From Mycolicibacterium celeriflavum (GTDB lineage: Bacteria; Actinomycetota; Actinomycetes; Mycobacteriales; Mycobacteriaceae): DNA of 64,000 nt. The notes beneath the pieces were generated by a model, which ran no database searches, was not told where the DNA came from, and worked only from the letters and a program-made list of their open reading frames with translations. Positions 7,948 through 15,840 of the stretch are shown here, in pieces (positions within the stretch are counted from its first letter, which is position 1; each line of letters starts with the position of its first letter). The stretch is taken from positions 4,464,001 through 4,528,000 of the forward strand of contig NZ_AP022591.1 in the NCBI RefSeq assembly GCF_010731795.1, in the 5' to 3' direction. The translations under genes were made by a program, and so were the position numbers.

Positions 7948-9665
7948 TTCCTGGCCAGTGGCGCCCGCCACCGCAGCAGGGTGCCGCCTTGCGGACGGTG
8001 CTCGAGGGTGAACTCCCCACCCACCTCATCGGCGCGTTTGCGCAGGTTCGTCAGCCCGCTGCCGGTGATGTCGTCGGGGACGCCACGGCCGTCGTCGGTG
8101 ACCTCGATGGTGAGGTGGTCGTCGACCCGGACATCGACGGTCATCGTGGTCGCCTTCGCGTGTCGAACTGTGTTGCTGATGGCCTCGCGCACAACGGCTT
8201 CGGCGTGATCAGCCAGCGTCGCGTCGACGATAGACAGCGGTCCGGCGAACTGCACCGTGGTTCGCATGCCCGGATTGGCGAACTCGTCGACCGCCGCGTC
8301 CAGCCGTTGACGCAGTCGCGTCGCGACCGACGGTGCGCTCTGCAGGTTGAAGATCGTGGTCCTGATCTCCTGGATGACCTCCTGCAGATTGTCCACGCAG
8401 TCGGTCAGCCGCTGCTGGACTTCCACCGACCGCGCGCGCGGAATCGTGCCCTGCAAGGACAATCCGACCGCGAACAGCCGCTGAATGACATGGTCGTGCA
8501 AATCGCGGGCGATGCGGTCCCGATCGGTCAGCACGTCGAGTTCGCGCATCCGGCGCTGCGATGTGGCGAGCTGCCAGGCGAGCGCGGCCTGATCGGTGAA
8601 GGCGGCCATCATCTCGAGCTGTTCTGAGGTGAACGGGTAAGCGTCGGGGCCTCGGAGGGCGGCGACCACGCCGGCGATGGTCTCCGTGTTGCGAAGTGGC
8701 AGCACGAGTGCGGGTCCGGCGCCGGTACCGACGCCGATGTCGACCGATCCGAACTTGCGCGGAATCCCGTCGAGGAACACCTGACCGATCGGTGAGTCGG
8801 GGACGGGAACGATTGTGCCGCACAGTTCGCCGCCCAGCGCGCCGGCGGTGGCCGCCACCGTCAGTTCGCCGGCATCCGTCGGCGGCAGGTCGGCGTCGAT
8901 GGGCATGGCGACGACCGTGGCGTCCGCGCCGGTCAAGTTCAGCGCCTGCGCCGCGATGAGCCGGAACACCGCCGCAGGCTCGGCGCCGGAGAGCATCTCG
9001 TTGGCGATGTCGCGGGTCGCCTCGATCCACGACTGGCGGGCCCGGGACTGCTCGTACAGGCGCGCATTCTCGATCGCGATACCGGCTGCGGCGGCGAACG
9101 CTTCGACCAGGATCTCGTCGTCTTCGCTGAACGGTCGTCCATCGGCTTTCTCGGCGAGATAGAGATTGCCGAACACCTCATCGCGGATGCGCAGTGGAAC
9201 CCCGAGGAAGGTGCGCATCGGCGGGTGATTCGGTGGGAAGCCGACAGACGCCGGATGTTGCCGAATATCCTTCAGCCGAATGGGTTTCGGATCGTCCATC
9301 AGCACGCCGAGTACGCCGCGCCCTTCGGGCAGGTGCCCGATCAGCTCCCGCGTCGGTTCGTCGATTCCCTGGTAGACGAACTCGACCAACTCGTGGCCGT
9401 CGCCGCGAACGCCCAGCGCGCCGTACCGAGCGTCGACGAGATCGCTTGCGGTGCGTACGATCGTGCGCAGCGTCGCGTCCAACTCGAGGCCCGCGGTGAC
9501 CACCAGCATGGCATCCACCAGTCCGTCGAGGCGATCACGGCCCTCGACGAGCTGACCGACCCGGTCCTGCACCTCCGCCAGCAGCTCGCGAAGCCGCAAC
9601 TGCGACAACGCGTCACGCAGAGACCGGCCGCCGCGCGACCCATCCGCCGCAGTCGGGTCGGTCAC
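7944..9665 (-). CDS. devS: Hypoxia/redox sensor histidine kinase DevS (DosS/DosT type)
   Basis: A 573-residue cytosolic kinase that senses O2, NO, CO or redox state through haem and phosphorylates DevR. Layout: N-terminal GAF-A (~55-200), GAF-B (~225-365), HisKA_3 dimerisation helix with the phospho-acceptor His390 in RDLHDHVIQRL, and a HATPase_c domain with DDGRGVPDDITGSGLTNLRKRA. His147 in NHPPMRTFLG matches the haem-ligand position of M. tuberculosis DosS (His149). GTG start overlaps the devR stop (GTGA), so the pair is translationally coupled. It ends the tgs1–devS transcript. Confidence 0.96.
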   Translation of the reverse strand: MTDPTAADGSRGGRSLRDALSQLRLRELLAEVQDRVGQLVEGRDRLDGLVDAMLVVTAGLELDATLRTIVRTASDLVDARYGALGVRGDGHELVEFVYQGIDEPTRELIGHLPEGRGVLGVLMDDPKPIRLKDIRQHPASVGFPPNHPPMRTFLGVPLRIRDEVFGNLYLAEKADGRPFSEDDEILVEAFAAAAGIAIENARLYEQSRARQSWIEATRDIANEMLSGAEPAAVFRLIAAQALNLTGADATVVAMPIDADLPPTDAGELTVAATAGALGGELCGTIVPVPDSPIGQVFLDGIPRKFGSVDIGVGTGAGPALVLPLRNTETIAGVVAALRGPDAYPFTSEQLEMMAAFTDQAALAWQLATSQRRMRELDVLTDRDRIARDLHDHVIQRLFAVGLSLQGTIPRARSVEVQQRLTDCVDNLQEVIQEIRTTIFNLQSAPSVATRLRQRLDAAVDEFANPGMRTTVQFAGPLSIVDATLADHAEAVVREAISNTVRHAKATTMTVDVRVDDHLTIEVTDDGRGVPDDITGSGLTNLRKRADEVGGEFTLEHRPQGGTLLRWRAPLARN

Positions 9666-10297
9666 GGCTTGCGGTCCAGCTTCGATGCGAAGACCGCGGC
9701 CTGCGTCCGGCGCTCCATGCCGAGTTTCGCGAGCAACCGCGACACGTAGTTCTTCACGGTCTTCTCCGCCAGGAACATCCGTGCCGCGATCTGCCTGTTG
9801 GTCAGCCCTTCGCCGAGCAACCCGAGCAGTGTCCGCTCCTGCTCGGTCAATCCGGAAAGCGGGTCCTTGCGGTCGGTCGAGCCACGCAGCTTCGCCATCA
9901 ACGCCGCCGCAGCGCGGTTGTCGAGAAGCGATCTGCCCGCGCCGACGTCCTTGATGGCCTGCGCGAGCTCCATTCCCTTAATGTCCTTGATGACGAACCC
10001 GCTGGCGCCGGCGAGGATCGCATCGAGCATCGCCTCGTCGGAGGTGTACGACGTCAATATCAGGCAGCGCAGTTCGGGCAGGTCGGACAACAGGTCGCGG
10101 CACAATTCGATTCCGTTGCCGTCGGGCAGGCGCACATCGAGGACGGCGACATCCGGGCGCAGGGCGGGGATTCTGGCCATGGCCTCGGCGACGGACCCGG
10201 CTTCGCCGACGACCTTGAGTTCCGGATCGGATGCCAGCAGGTCCACCAGGCCGCGCCTGACGACCTCATGGTCGTCGACCAAGAACACCGTGACCAC
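9662..10297 (-). CDS. devR: Dormancy response regulator DevR (DosR)
   Basis: A 211-residue NarL/FixJ-type regulator activating the dormancy regulon in hypoxia. Receiver domain residues 1-120 with Asp54 in VAVLDVRLPDG as the phosphorylation site; the LTSYTSDEAMLDAILAGASG stretch is nearly identical to M. tuberculosis DosR. The C-terminal helix-turn-helix has LTNRQIAARMFLAEKTVKNY. I start it at GTG 10297 (VTVFLVDDHEVV) because GGAGGG at 10304-10309 gives good spacing; a TTG five codons upstream would put that site inside the gene. Only 25 bases separate it from the Acg-like gene upstream, so it shares the tgs1 promoter unless an internal one exists. Confidence 0.97.
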   Translation of the reverse strand: MVTVFLVDDHEVVRRGLVDLLASDPELKVVGEAGSVAEAMARIPALRPDVAVLDVRLPDGNGIELCRDLLSDLPELRCLILTSYTSDEAMLDAILAGASGFVIKDIKGMELAQAIKDVGAGRSLLDNRAAAALMAKLRGSTDRKDPLSGLTEQERTLLGLLGEGLTNRQIAARMFLAEKTVKNYVSRLLAKLGMERRTQAAVFASKLDRKP

Positions 10298-10322
10298 GCG
10301 AAGCCCTCCCAACTGCGCACCG

Positions 10323-11309
10323 TTAGCGGCGAGTCTCCATGACTTCCCGTACCGACCGCCGCGGTGTCGGTGCCGGCGTGTCTTCGATGGTCGGCGCTTT
10401 CCCGACGCGAATCAACACCTGTGGCACCGCGTTGCGGCCCGTCAGCCCGCGGATGGCATCGCGACCGACCTCCACCTCGGTGAGGTGGGTCATCGGGCAG
10501 GTCGCCATCCCGGCGGCCGTGAGGTCCAGCAACAACCTCGACAACGCCTGTCCGCAGGTGAGGGCGTCCTCGCGGGTGTCCGCCGGCGTCGACAGAACCA
10601 GGATCTCGGCTTGGTCGTGCGCCGTCACGGACCGGCGGTCGAGGTGACCACTGGGCCGGAAGTTGCGGTTGACCCCCACCCGCCGCCGCTCCGATTCCGA
10701 CACCAGCGCGCTCGGCGGAACACCTTCGGAGAGCCGGAACGGCGCGGTCCACCATTGAAGTTCGCGATGGTAGAGATCGTCGGCAGAGCGTAGCGACTCG
10801 GTGAGCCGGGCCGCCTCGGCCAGTTCGGCATGCGTCTGTCCGGCGAGGACGTCGACGAAGTAGCTTTCGTCGGAAGCGTTCGGTAGCACCAGGTTCAGCG
10901 ATTCGCCGGGCGGTCGAAACGGCAGCCGGTCCGTGCGCCGGCGCAGGATCGCATCGGCACGCGCCCGCGACGCCGGTGTGACGGCTCCCGGAGAACTGAT
11001 GCGCACCGACGCGAGGTGGTCGATCCTGTCCGGGTCGGGGAACGCCTCGACGGTGGTGTTCCAGCCCGCGGCGGCCATCGCGACACGGAAGTGATCGAGG
11101 GCCGCGCCGCAGCCGATGAGGGCCTCGCGCCCCGAGTTGTCCGCCGAGCGGATCACCCTACTGCGGTCGGCGTGCAGGTCCACCGTCGTCTTGCCGACCA
11201 CCCACCGCCACGGTTGGCTGTTGTGCAATGACGGTGCGCGGCATGCCAAGTCGACGGCATTGGCGATCACGTCGATGTGAACCGTCGTGGTGTCAGGACG
11301 AGACGACAT
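10323..11309 (-). CDS. Acg/Rv3131-type nitroreductase-like dormancy protein
   Basis: Intact 328-residue paralogue of the frameshifted gene on the other side of devRS. Hallmarks: CRAPSLHNSQPWRW near residue 24, ADNSGREALIGCGAALDHF, DAILRRRTDRLPF, and the C-terminal VPQVLIRVGKAP. The family is related to FMN-dependent nitroreductases and is strongly hypoxia-induced in M. tuberculosis, where Rv3131 also neighbours tgs1 and devRS. Its start overlaps the end of the upstream flavin-binding gene by 17 bases. Likely role: flavin binding or sequestration, or an NAD(P)H-linked reductase of unknown substrate. Confidence 0.9.
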   Translation of the reverse strand: MSSRPDTTTVHIDVIANAVDLACRAPSLHNSQPWRWVVGKTTVDLHADRSRVIRSADNSGREALIGCGAALDHFRVAMAAAGWNTTVEAFPDPDRIDHLASVRISSPGAVTPASRARADAILRRRTDRLPFRPPGESLNLVLPNASDESYFVDVLAGQTHAELAEAARLTESLRSADDLYHRELQWWTAPFRLSEGVPPSALVSESERRRVGVNRNFRPSGHLDRRSVTAHDQAEILVLSTPADTREDALTCGQALSRLLLDLTAAGMATCPMTHLTEVEVGRDAIRGLTGRNAVPQVLIRVGKAPTIEDTPAPTPRRSVREVMETRR

Positions 11310-11745
11310 CTTCGTCCCTTCCGCGATACTGCGGCAGGCCGCGTTCCCGGAAGCGGCGTCCGGTCATCTTCTCGGTGCGGATCCGCACGAAGTGATCCCG
11401 GCGCCCGTCGACCCACGGCTGGAGAAAAGTTCCGGACAATTCGACGAGTTCCTCGACGTCGGTGATCGGCTCGGCGTGCCCGACGACGGTGACACTCCAG
11501 CCGGTGCGCAGGTCGGCATCGAGTTCGTCAGCCTGGAACGCCACGACCTGATTGTCGGTTGCCGCAGCCAGTTTCGGCCCGCCGGCGACCCGGATCACCA
11601 CGTCGTCACGCCAGAGCCGGAAGTTCACCGGCTGCACCGCAGGCAACGCGTCCTCGGTGAAAACCAGCCGGCCCACCCGGACTCCTTGCAGCAGGTCCAG
11701 ACACTGCCTGCGGTTGAGGGCCTCCAGCTGATGTCCCGTGGTCAC
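11293..11745 (-). CDS. Pyridoxamine-5'-phosphate-oxidase-like flavin-binding protein
   Basis: A ~150-residue split-barrel protein of the PPOX/F420-FMN-binding family. Conserved parts: CLDLLQGVRVGRLVF at the N-terminus, LPAVQPVNFRLW, and GWSVTVVGHAEPITD. Similar small flavoproteins occur in the M. tuberculosis dormancy regulon next to tgs1 (Rv3129). Two starts are possible: ATG 11754, which overlaps the tgs1 stop but has AGGAGG directly against it, and GTG 11745, with nine bases between AGGAGG (11755-11760) and the codon. I prefer 11745. It is co-transcribed with tgs1 and the Acg-like gene. Confidence 0.85.
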   Translation of the reverse strand: MTTGHQLEALNRRQCLDLLQGVRVGRLVFTEDALPAVQPVNFRLWRDDVVIRVAGGPKLAAATDNQVVAFQADELDADLRTGWSVTVVGHAEPITDVEELVELSGTFLQPWVDGRRDHFVRIRTEKMTGRRFRERGLPQYRGRDEDVVSS

Positions 11746-11750
11746 CGCAA

Positions 11751-13160
11751 TCATCCTCCTTGCACCAGAGCCAGGGTGCCGACGGGGGTGGCGCGCCAAT
11801 GCCCGCTCAGGCAGGCCAGTCGGCTCACCGCCCGCTCGATGCCGTCGGCGAGCTCGTTGACGTCGGGTGCGGCGTCGTAGTCGCCGATGATGCCGAACGC
11901 GAGGTGGTCAGCGTAGCTCAGCATCGCGATGCCGGTCCGCAATTGCAGCGCCAGCGGCGGGATGGGCAGCAACCGGATCACCTCTCGGCCCATGAGCCGC
12001 AACCGTTTGCGGGGACCCGGGACATTCGTCGCCAACGTGACGACACCGCGCTGAGGGAGCCGGGTCAACGTTCGAACCGCCCACGCCGTGAGCGCATAGG
12101 GGATGGCGTTCGCGGCGGCGACGAAGATGCTCCCCGCCTCGCGTTGTCCGCTCGACTTGGTCCTGGTCAGCCGAGCGTGCACGGTCTGCAGCTGCTGAAT
12201 CGGGTCGGCCTTGTCGACCGGGAGGTACGGCAGCATCACCGAGACGCGGTTGTCGGGCTTGTCGGCCGCATCGGTGGACCGCACCGACACCGGCACCAGG
12301 GTGCGCAGCGAGTTGCTGCGGGGCTGCTCGCCGCGACGCATCAGCATGGTGCGGAAGCTGTCGGTGATCGCTGCCAGCGCAACGTCGTTGACCGTGACAT
12401 CGAAGCGTTCGCAGATCTGCGTCACGTCGCCCAGCGACACCTCGACCGAGGCGTAACGACGCATGTTCGTCACCGGCCCGGTCAGCGACGACGATGCGGC
12501 GGGCCGCAGCAGTCCGCCCGCGATTTCGACGGCCCCCTGCAGCGCCTGGCCGGCGGCGGACGTCACCCCTCGAGATGTCCGCCACGCCGAGGTCACCCAA
12601 TCGATCGGGTTCAACGTCAGCGCGGGCAGCCGCAGTCCCCCCGCCGCCGGAGCATGCGCAGCGCGGATCGCCGTCGCGAACGTCTCGCCGCCGTGGTCAT
12701 CGCAGAGGCCGGTGAGCAGATGGGTCGCTGCCACTCCGTCGGCGATGCAGTGGTGGATCTTCATCAGCATCGCCCACCGGTTGTAGGCCAGGCCGTCGAC
12801 GATCCAGCATTCCCACAGGGGGCGGTCGCGGTCCAGTCGTCGCTCCATCACCTCGGCAGCCCAGCGGAACAACGCCGCATCGTCGCCCGGCCGCGGCAAC
12901 GCCGCACGACGGATGTGATGGGAGATGTCGACGTCCGCGCCGTCCATCCACTCGGGGGCACCGAGATCGAGCGGATGCGTGCGCAGGGTCTGCCTGAAGC
13001 GCGGCACCGCCATCAACCGCTCGGCCAGACCCGATGCGAGCGAGTCGAAGTCGGGCATCGGGCCGGCGAGGACGGCGATGGCTCCGATCGCGAGGCTCAC
13101 GTGTGGGTCGGAGTCCTCGGCTTGCAGGAATCCCGCATCTAAGGTGGTGAGCTGCTCCAT
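11751..13160 (-). CDS. tgs1: Triacylglycerol synthase Tgs1 (WS/DGAT)
   Basis: A 469-residue wax ester synthase/diacylglycerol acyltransferase, which esterifies diacylglycerol with acyl-CoA to store triacylglycerol during hypoxic dormancy. The catalytic HHxxxDG motif is HHCIADG at residues 136-142. It closely tracks M. tuberculosis Tgs1, for example LTTLDAGFL at the N-terminus, LRTLVPVSVRS, and PQRGVVTLATNVPGPRKRL. First gene of the leftward five-gene run tgs1–PPOX–Acg–devR–devS. A DosR-type box lies 34 bp upstream of its ATG. In M. tuberculosis tgs1 and devRS are separate transcription units with Rv3134c ahead of devR; here no universal-stress gene is present. Confidence 0.95.
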   Translation of the reverse strand: MEQLTTLDAGFLQAEDSDPHVSLAIGAIAVLAGPMPDFDSLASGLAERLMAVPRFRQTLRTHPLDLGAPEWMDGADVDISHHIRRAALPRPGDDAALFRWAAEVMERRLDRDRPLWECWIVDGLAYNRWAMLMKIHHCIADGVAATHLLTGLCDDHGGETFATAIRAAHAPAAGGLRLPALTLNPIDWVTSAWRTSRGVTSAAGQALQGAVEIAGGLLRPAASSSLTGPVTNMRRYASVEVSLGDVTQICERFDVTVNDVALAAITDSFRTMLMRRGEQPRSNSLRTLVPVSVRSTDAADKPDNRVSVMLPYLPVDKADPIQQLQTVHARLTRTKSSGQREAGSIFVAAANAIPYALTAWAVRTLTRLPQRGVVTLATNVPGPRKRLRLMGREVIRLLPIPPLALQLRTGIAMLSYADHLAFGIIGDYDAAPDVNELADGIERAVSRLACLSGHWRATPVGTLALVQGG

Positions 13161-13193
13161 ACGTCCACTGTCTGCCGTCGGCGGACGCGGCAG

Positions 13194-13211
13194 TAGGGCC
13201 TTAGGTCCCTA
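13194..13211 (-). promoter_or_regulatory. DosR (DevR) box upstream of tgs1
   Basis: On the minus strand the core reads GGGACCTAAGGCCC (13196-13209), matching 12 of 14 positions of the DosR consensus GGGACTWWAGTCCC. It lies 34-51 bp upstream of the tgs1 start. DevR binding here would make the operon that encodes DevR itself positively autoregulated. Confidence 0.75.
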
Positions 13212-13216
13212 CCTGG

Positions 13217-13675
13217 TCACCGTGTGGCGCGACGGTGCAGGGGCGTGTCGTACACCGATGCCAGCCACCCGAGGGCCAACGCACCCACCAGCAGGCCGAA
13301 GTCCCGCAATGCGACGTCGTAGAACCCGGGGTAACTCACCAGGTTGACGATGATTCCCGCGAGCCAGAGCGCGACGACGTAGGCGGCGTACCGGGGTTTG
13401 ACCGCCACCGCAACGCCGGCCGCGATCTCGACCACCCCGACGATCAGCATCGTCTGATGCGCGGTGAAAGGACTGAGGTCGACGATCCACGGCGCGAGGT
13501 ACCCGTCCCAGTCGGTCAGCAGGTTGGTGAATTTGTCCAGGCCGAACAGGATCGGCAGCGCGGTGAATCCGATTCGCAGCAGCAGGTAGGCCGCGTAGGC
13601 GGGATCGGTGCGGGCGCGTTGCAGCGGGCCCGTCGGGGCGTGATCCGGCGCCGGCTGGACGTTCGAGGTGGCCAT
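13217..13675 (-). CDS. DoxX-family membrane protein
   Basis: A 152-residue protein with four predicted membrane helices (roughly residues 28-50, 68-92, 98-115 and 120-140) and the DoxX fold, including LRIGFTALPILFGLDKF and LVGVVEIAAGVAVAVKPRYAAY-type segments. Family members include a membrane-associated thiol/superoxide detoxification partner in mycobacteria; the substrate here is unknown. It is divergent from a Cys-rich regulator 90 bp away, with a palindrome between them. GAAAGGAA upstream of the ATG serves as ribosome site. Confidence 0.82.
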   Translation of the reverse strand: MATSNVQPAPDHAPTGPLQRARTDPAYAAYLLLRIGFTALPILFGLDKFTNLLTDWDGYLAPWIVDLSPFTAHQTMLIVGVVEIAAGVAVAVKPRYAAYVVALWLAGIIVNLVSYPGFYDVALRDFGLLVGALALGWLASVYDTPLHRRATR

Positions 13676-13688
13676 GGCGATTCCTTTC

Positions 13689-13712
13689 TAAAACGCAGAC
13701 TTCTGTCTTTTA
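13689..13712. promoter_or_regulatory. Imperfect palindrome in the divergent DoxX/regulator promoter region
   Basis: A 24-bp inverted repeat with arms TAAAACGCAGAC and TTCTGTCTTTTA matches at 9 of 12 paired positions. It lies 14 bp upstream of the DoxX start and 54 bp from the regulator start. A TTGACA-like hexamer (minus strand, 13735-13740) and, for the regulator, a TAGAAT -10 hexamer at 13754-13759 directly before its ATG are also seen. A candidate operator for the adjacent regulator. Confidence 0.5.
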
Positions 13713-13765
13713 GACCACACCCGCCGCACGCATTTGTCAAGAGTTATTGGTGTTAGAATTCGCAG

Positions 13766-14452
13766 ATGGCTCGCCGGTTCGCGGACCCCGCCTCCCTGAC
13801 GGCGCTGAACAGCCTGGATGATCCTCTGCGTCGCCGCCTGCACGACTACGTCGTGGAGCACGGCGCGCCGGTTTCGCGTGACGCGGCGGCCGCCGCGGTG
13901 GGAATCGGCCGCACATTGGCCGCCTACCACTTGGACAAGCTCGCCGACGCCGGCCTGCTGGACGTCAGCTACGAGCGGCCGCCCGGCCGCGGCGGCCCCG
14001 GCGCCGGGCGTCCCGCCAAGCTCTACACCGGTACGGCCGACGAGATCGTCGTCAGCGTGCCGCCGCGCGACTACCTGTTGCTCGCGCGGTTGCTTGTCTC
14101 GTCGATCGAGCAGGACGCCGGCGGGGCGGTCCGGTCGGCGTTGACCAGGGCCGCCCGCGACACCGGGCGACGGGCCGCCGTCGACGCCGAGGGCGACGTG
14201 ATGGAAGCGCTGCGCGACTGCGGCTACCTACCCCAGGCGGACGCCGACGGATGTGTCACGTTGCGCAACTGTCCGTTCCACTCAGTCGCGAAGGACCACC
14301 TGGAAGTCGTGTGCGGACTGAACCTTCAGTTGGTCGAGGGCGTCATCGAGGGCAGCTCGAGTCCCGGCGCGCGCGCAGAGCTGAGTCCGCGCGAGGGCCG
14401 GTGCTGTGTGCTGGTGCGCGGCGCGTCCCGTCAGGGCGCCGCCGACGACTGA
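13766..14452 (+). CDS. Winged-helix regulator with Cys-rich, probably Fe-S-binding, C-terminal domain (SufR-like)
   Basis: A 228-residue regulator. The N-terminal winged helix (residues ~12-75) has SRDAAAAAVGIGRTLAAYHLDKLADAGLLDV, as in the ArsR/SufR-type family. The C-terminal half carries six cysteines: C152 and C163, C169 in the NCPFH motif, C183, and the C213-C214 pair. That arrangement (DCGYLPQ..., LRNCPFHSVAKDH, VVCGLNLQLVEG, GRCC) is characteristic of SufR-like proteins that bind an Fe-S cluster and sense iron or redox state. The message is probably leaderless, since TAGAAT lies six bases before ATG. It ends one base short of the convergent narI stop. Inference: it controls the divergent doxX-like gene. 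Confidence 0.8.
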   Translation: MARRFADPASLTALNSLDDPLRRRLHDYVVEHGAPVSRDAAAAAVGIGRTLAAYHLDKLADAGLLDVSYERPPGRGGPGAGRPAKLYTGTADEIVVSVPPRDYLLLARLLVSSIEQDAGGAVRSALTRAARDTGRRAAVDAEGDVMEALRDCGYLPQADADGCVTLRNCPFHSVAKDHLEVVCGLNLQLVEGVIEGSSSPGARAELSPREGRCCVLVRGASRQGAADD

Positions 14453-14453
14453 G

Positions 14454-15185
14454 TCACCAGCCTCGCCGGTGCGGGCGCGAACCGACGAGCTCACCGTCGT
14501 CGAAGACATCGCGGCTGCGGTAGACGATGTAGGGCCGGAACAGGTAGCCGATCGGCGCGCTGAACACGTGCACCAGCCGGGTGAACGGCCACAGGCAGAA
14601 CAGCACCAGCGCGATCATCACGTGGATGTGGAACCACAGCGGCGCCTGCGCCATCAGATCGCCGCGTGGCTGCAGGATCCAGATGGACCGGAACCACGGC
14701 GACACGGTCTGGCGGTAATCGTGTTCGGCGCCCACGGGCGTCGCGCCGATCAGGGTGCAGGCCAGGCCGGCGATTATCGCCATAACCAGCACCAGATACA
14801 TGACCTTGTCGTTGGCGGTGGTGGCCAGAAAGACCGGGCCCGTGGTGCGGCGGCGGAATACCAGCAACGCGATTCCCGTCAGCGTGGTGACACCGGCGAT
14901 GGCGCCGAGGACCATTGCCTGAAGGTGATAGGCATGATCGCTGAGTCCGATTGCGTCGGTCCATGATTCGGGGATCACCAAACCGATGATGTGTCCGACG
15001 ATGACCACCAGGATGCCGAAGTGGAACATCGGGCTGCCGATGCGCAGCAACCGTGATTCGTACAGCTGCGACGAACGGGTGGTCCAGCCGAACTTGTCGT
15101 AGCGGTATCGCCACCAGATCCCGACCGCGACGATCGCCAACGTCACGTACGGCACGATGTCCCAGAAGATCTCCCAACCCGACAT
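14454..15185 (-). CDS. narI: Respiratory nitrate reductase gamma subunit NarI
   Basis: A 243-residue integral membrane cytochrome b, which takes electrons from menaquinol and passes them to NarH. Five membrane helices are visible. Haem-ligand histidines sit in SPMFHFGILVVIVGHIIG and LWFHIHVMIALVLFCLWPFTRLVHVF. It lies one base past narJ. Last gene of the narKGHJI run. Confidence 0.95.
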   Translation of the reverse strand: MSGWEIFWDIVPYVTLAIVAVGIWWRYRYDKFGWTTRSSQLYESRLLRIGSPMFHFGILVVIVGHIIGLVIPESWTDAIGLSDHAYHLQAMVLGAIAGVTTLTGIALLVFRRRTTGPVFLATTANDKVMYLVLVMAIIAGLACTLIGATPVGAEHDYRQTVSPWFRSIWILQPRGDLMAQAPLWFHIHVMIALVLFCLWPFTRLVHVFSAPIGYLFRPYIVYRSRDVFDDGELVGSRPHRRGW

Positions 15186-15186
15186 G

Positions 15187-15840
15187 TCAAACTCCCTGGG
15201 TGCGTCGTGGCGGCACGGTCAACGTGAATGGTTGCAGCCCAACGGATTCGGTCGGCGGACCGGCGGCGGCCAGCCGCTGCGCCCGCAGGGTTTCCGAGTC
15301 GGTGCGCAGTGGAAGCGTCTCGCAGACGGCGGTCACCGTGTGCAGGTAGGGCGACCGCGACTGTTCCAACGCGTCGCGAAGCAGGTCGATCGGCACCCGG
15401 TGCTCGATGAGAAGACGTCGTCCCGCCGCCGGATCGACGGTTGCCGCGAACTCCAGCACCACCGGGAGGTAGTCGGGGGCCTCGCGCTGCGGCGGGTCGA
15501 CCCCGGCTTCCCGATAGGCGCGGGTGAACGCCAGCATGTCGTTGCCGCGGTTACGGGTGTCGCCGGCGGTCCAGTAGGTCAGGTACATCGTGGCGCGGCG
15601 CCGCATGTCGAACGTGTCGACATAGTCGATCTGCGCCTGGATCGGCTCGATCGCCTGCACCGCGGCGACGGTGTCGCCGAGGAGATCTGCGGGTCTGCCC
15701 GACAGGTGGGCCAGCAGTTCCTCGACGGTGGTCAGCCGCTCGGCTTGCTGATCGTCCGGGTAGGCCAACAGCAGCGCGGCGGCCTGCCACACCAGTCGAT
15801 GCTCGAGCGTCGATTCCCGTTGGCCTCTGCGGAGTTTCAC
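15187..15840 (-). CDS. narJ: Nitrate reductase assembly chaperone NarJ
   Basis: A 217-residue cytosolic chaperone needed for inserting the molybdenum cofactor into NarG and for membrane docking of NarGH. Family features: LLLAYPDDQ near the N-terminus, the helical DTFDMRRRATMYLTYWTAGDTRNRG stretch in which FD.RRR...YLTYW is diagnostic, and APDYLPVVLEFAA. Start overlaps the narH stop (ATGA), indicating coupled translation. Confidence 0.93.
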   Translation of the reverse strand: MKLRRGQRESTLEHRLVWQAAALLLAYPDDQQAERLTTVEELLAHLSGRPADLLGDTVAAVQAIEPIQAQIDYVDTFDMRRRATMYLTYWTAGDTRNRGNDMLAFTRAYREAGVDPPQREAPDYLPVVLEFAATVDPAAGRRLLIEHRVPIDLLRDALEQSRSPYLHTVTAVCETLPLRTDSETLRAQRLAAAGPPTESVGLQPFTLTVPPRRTQGV

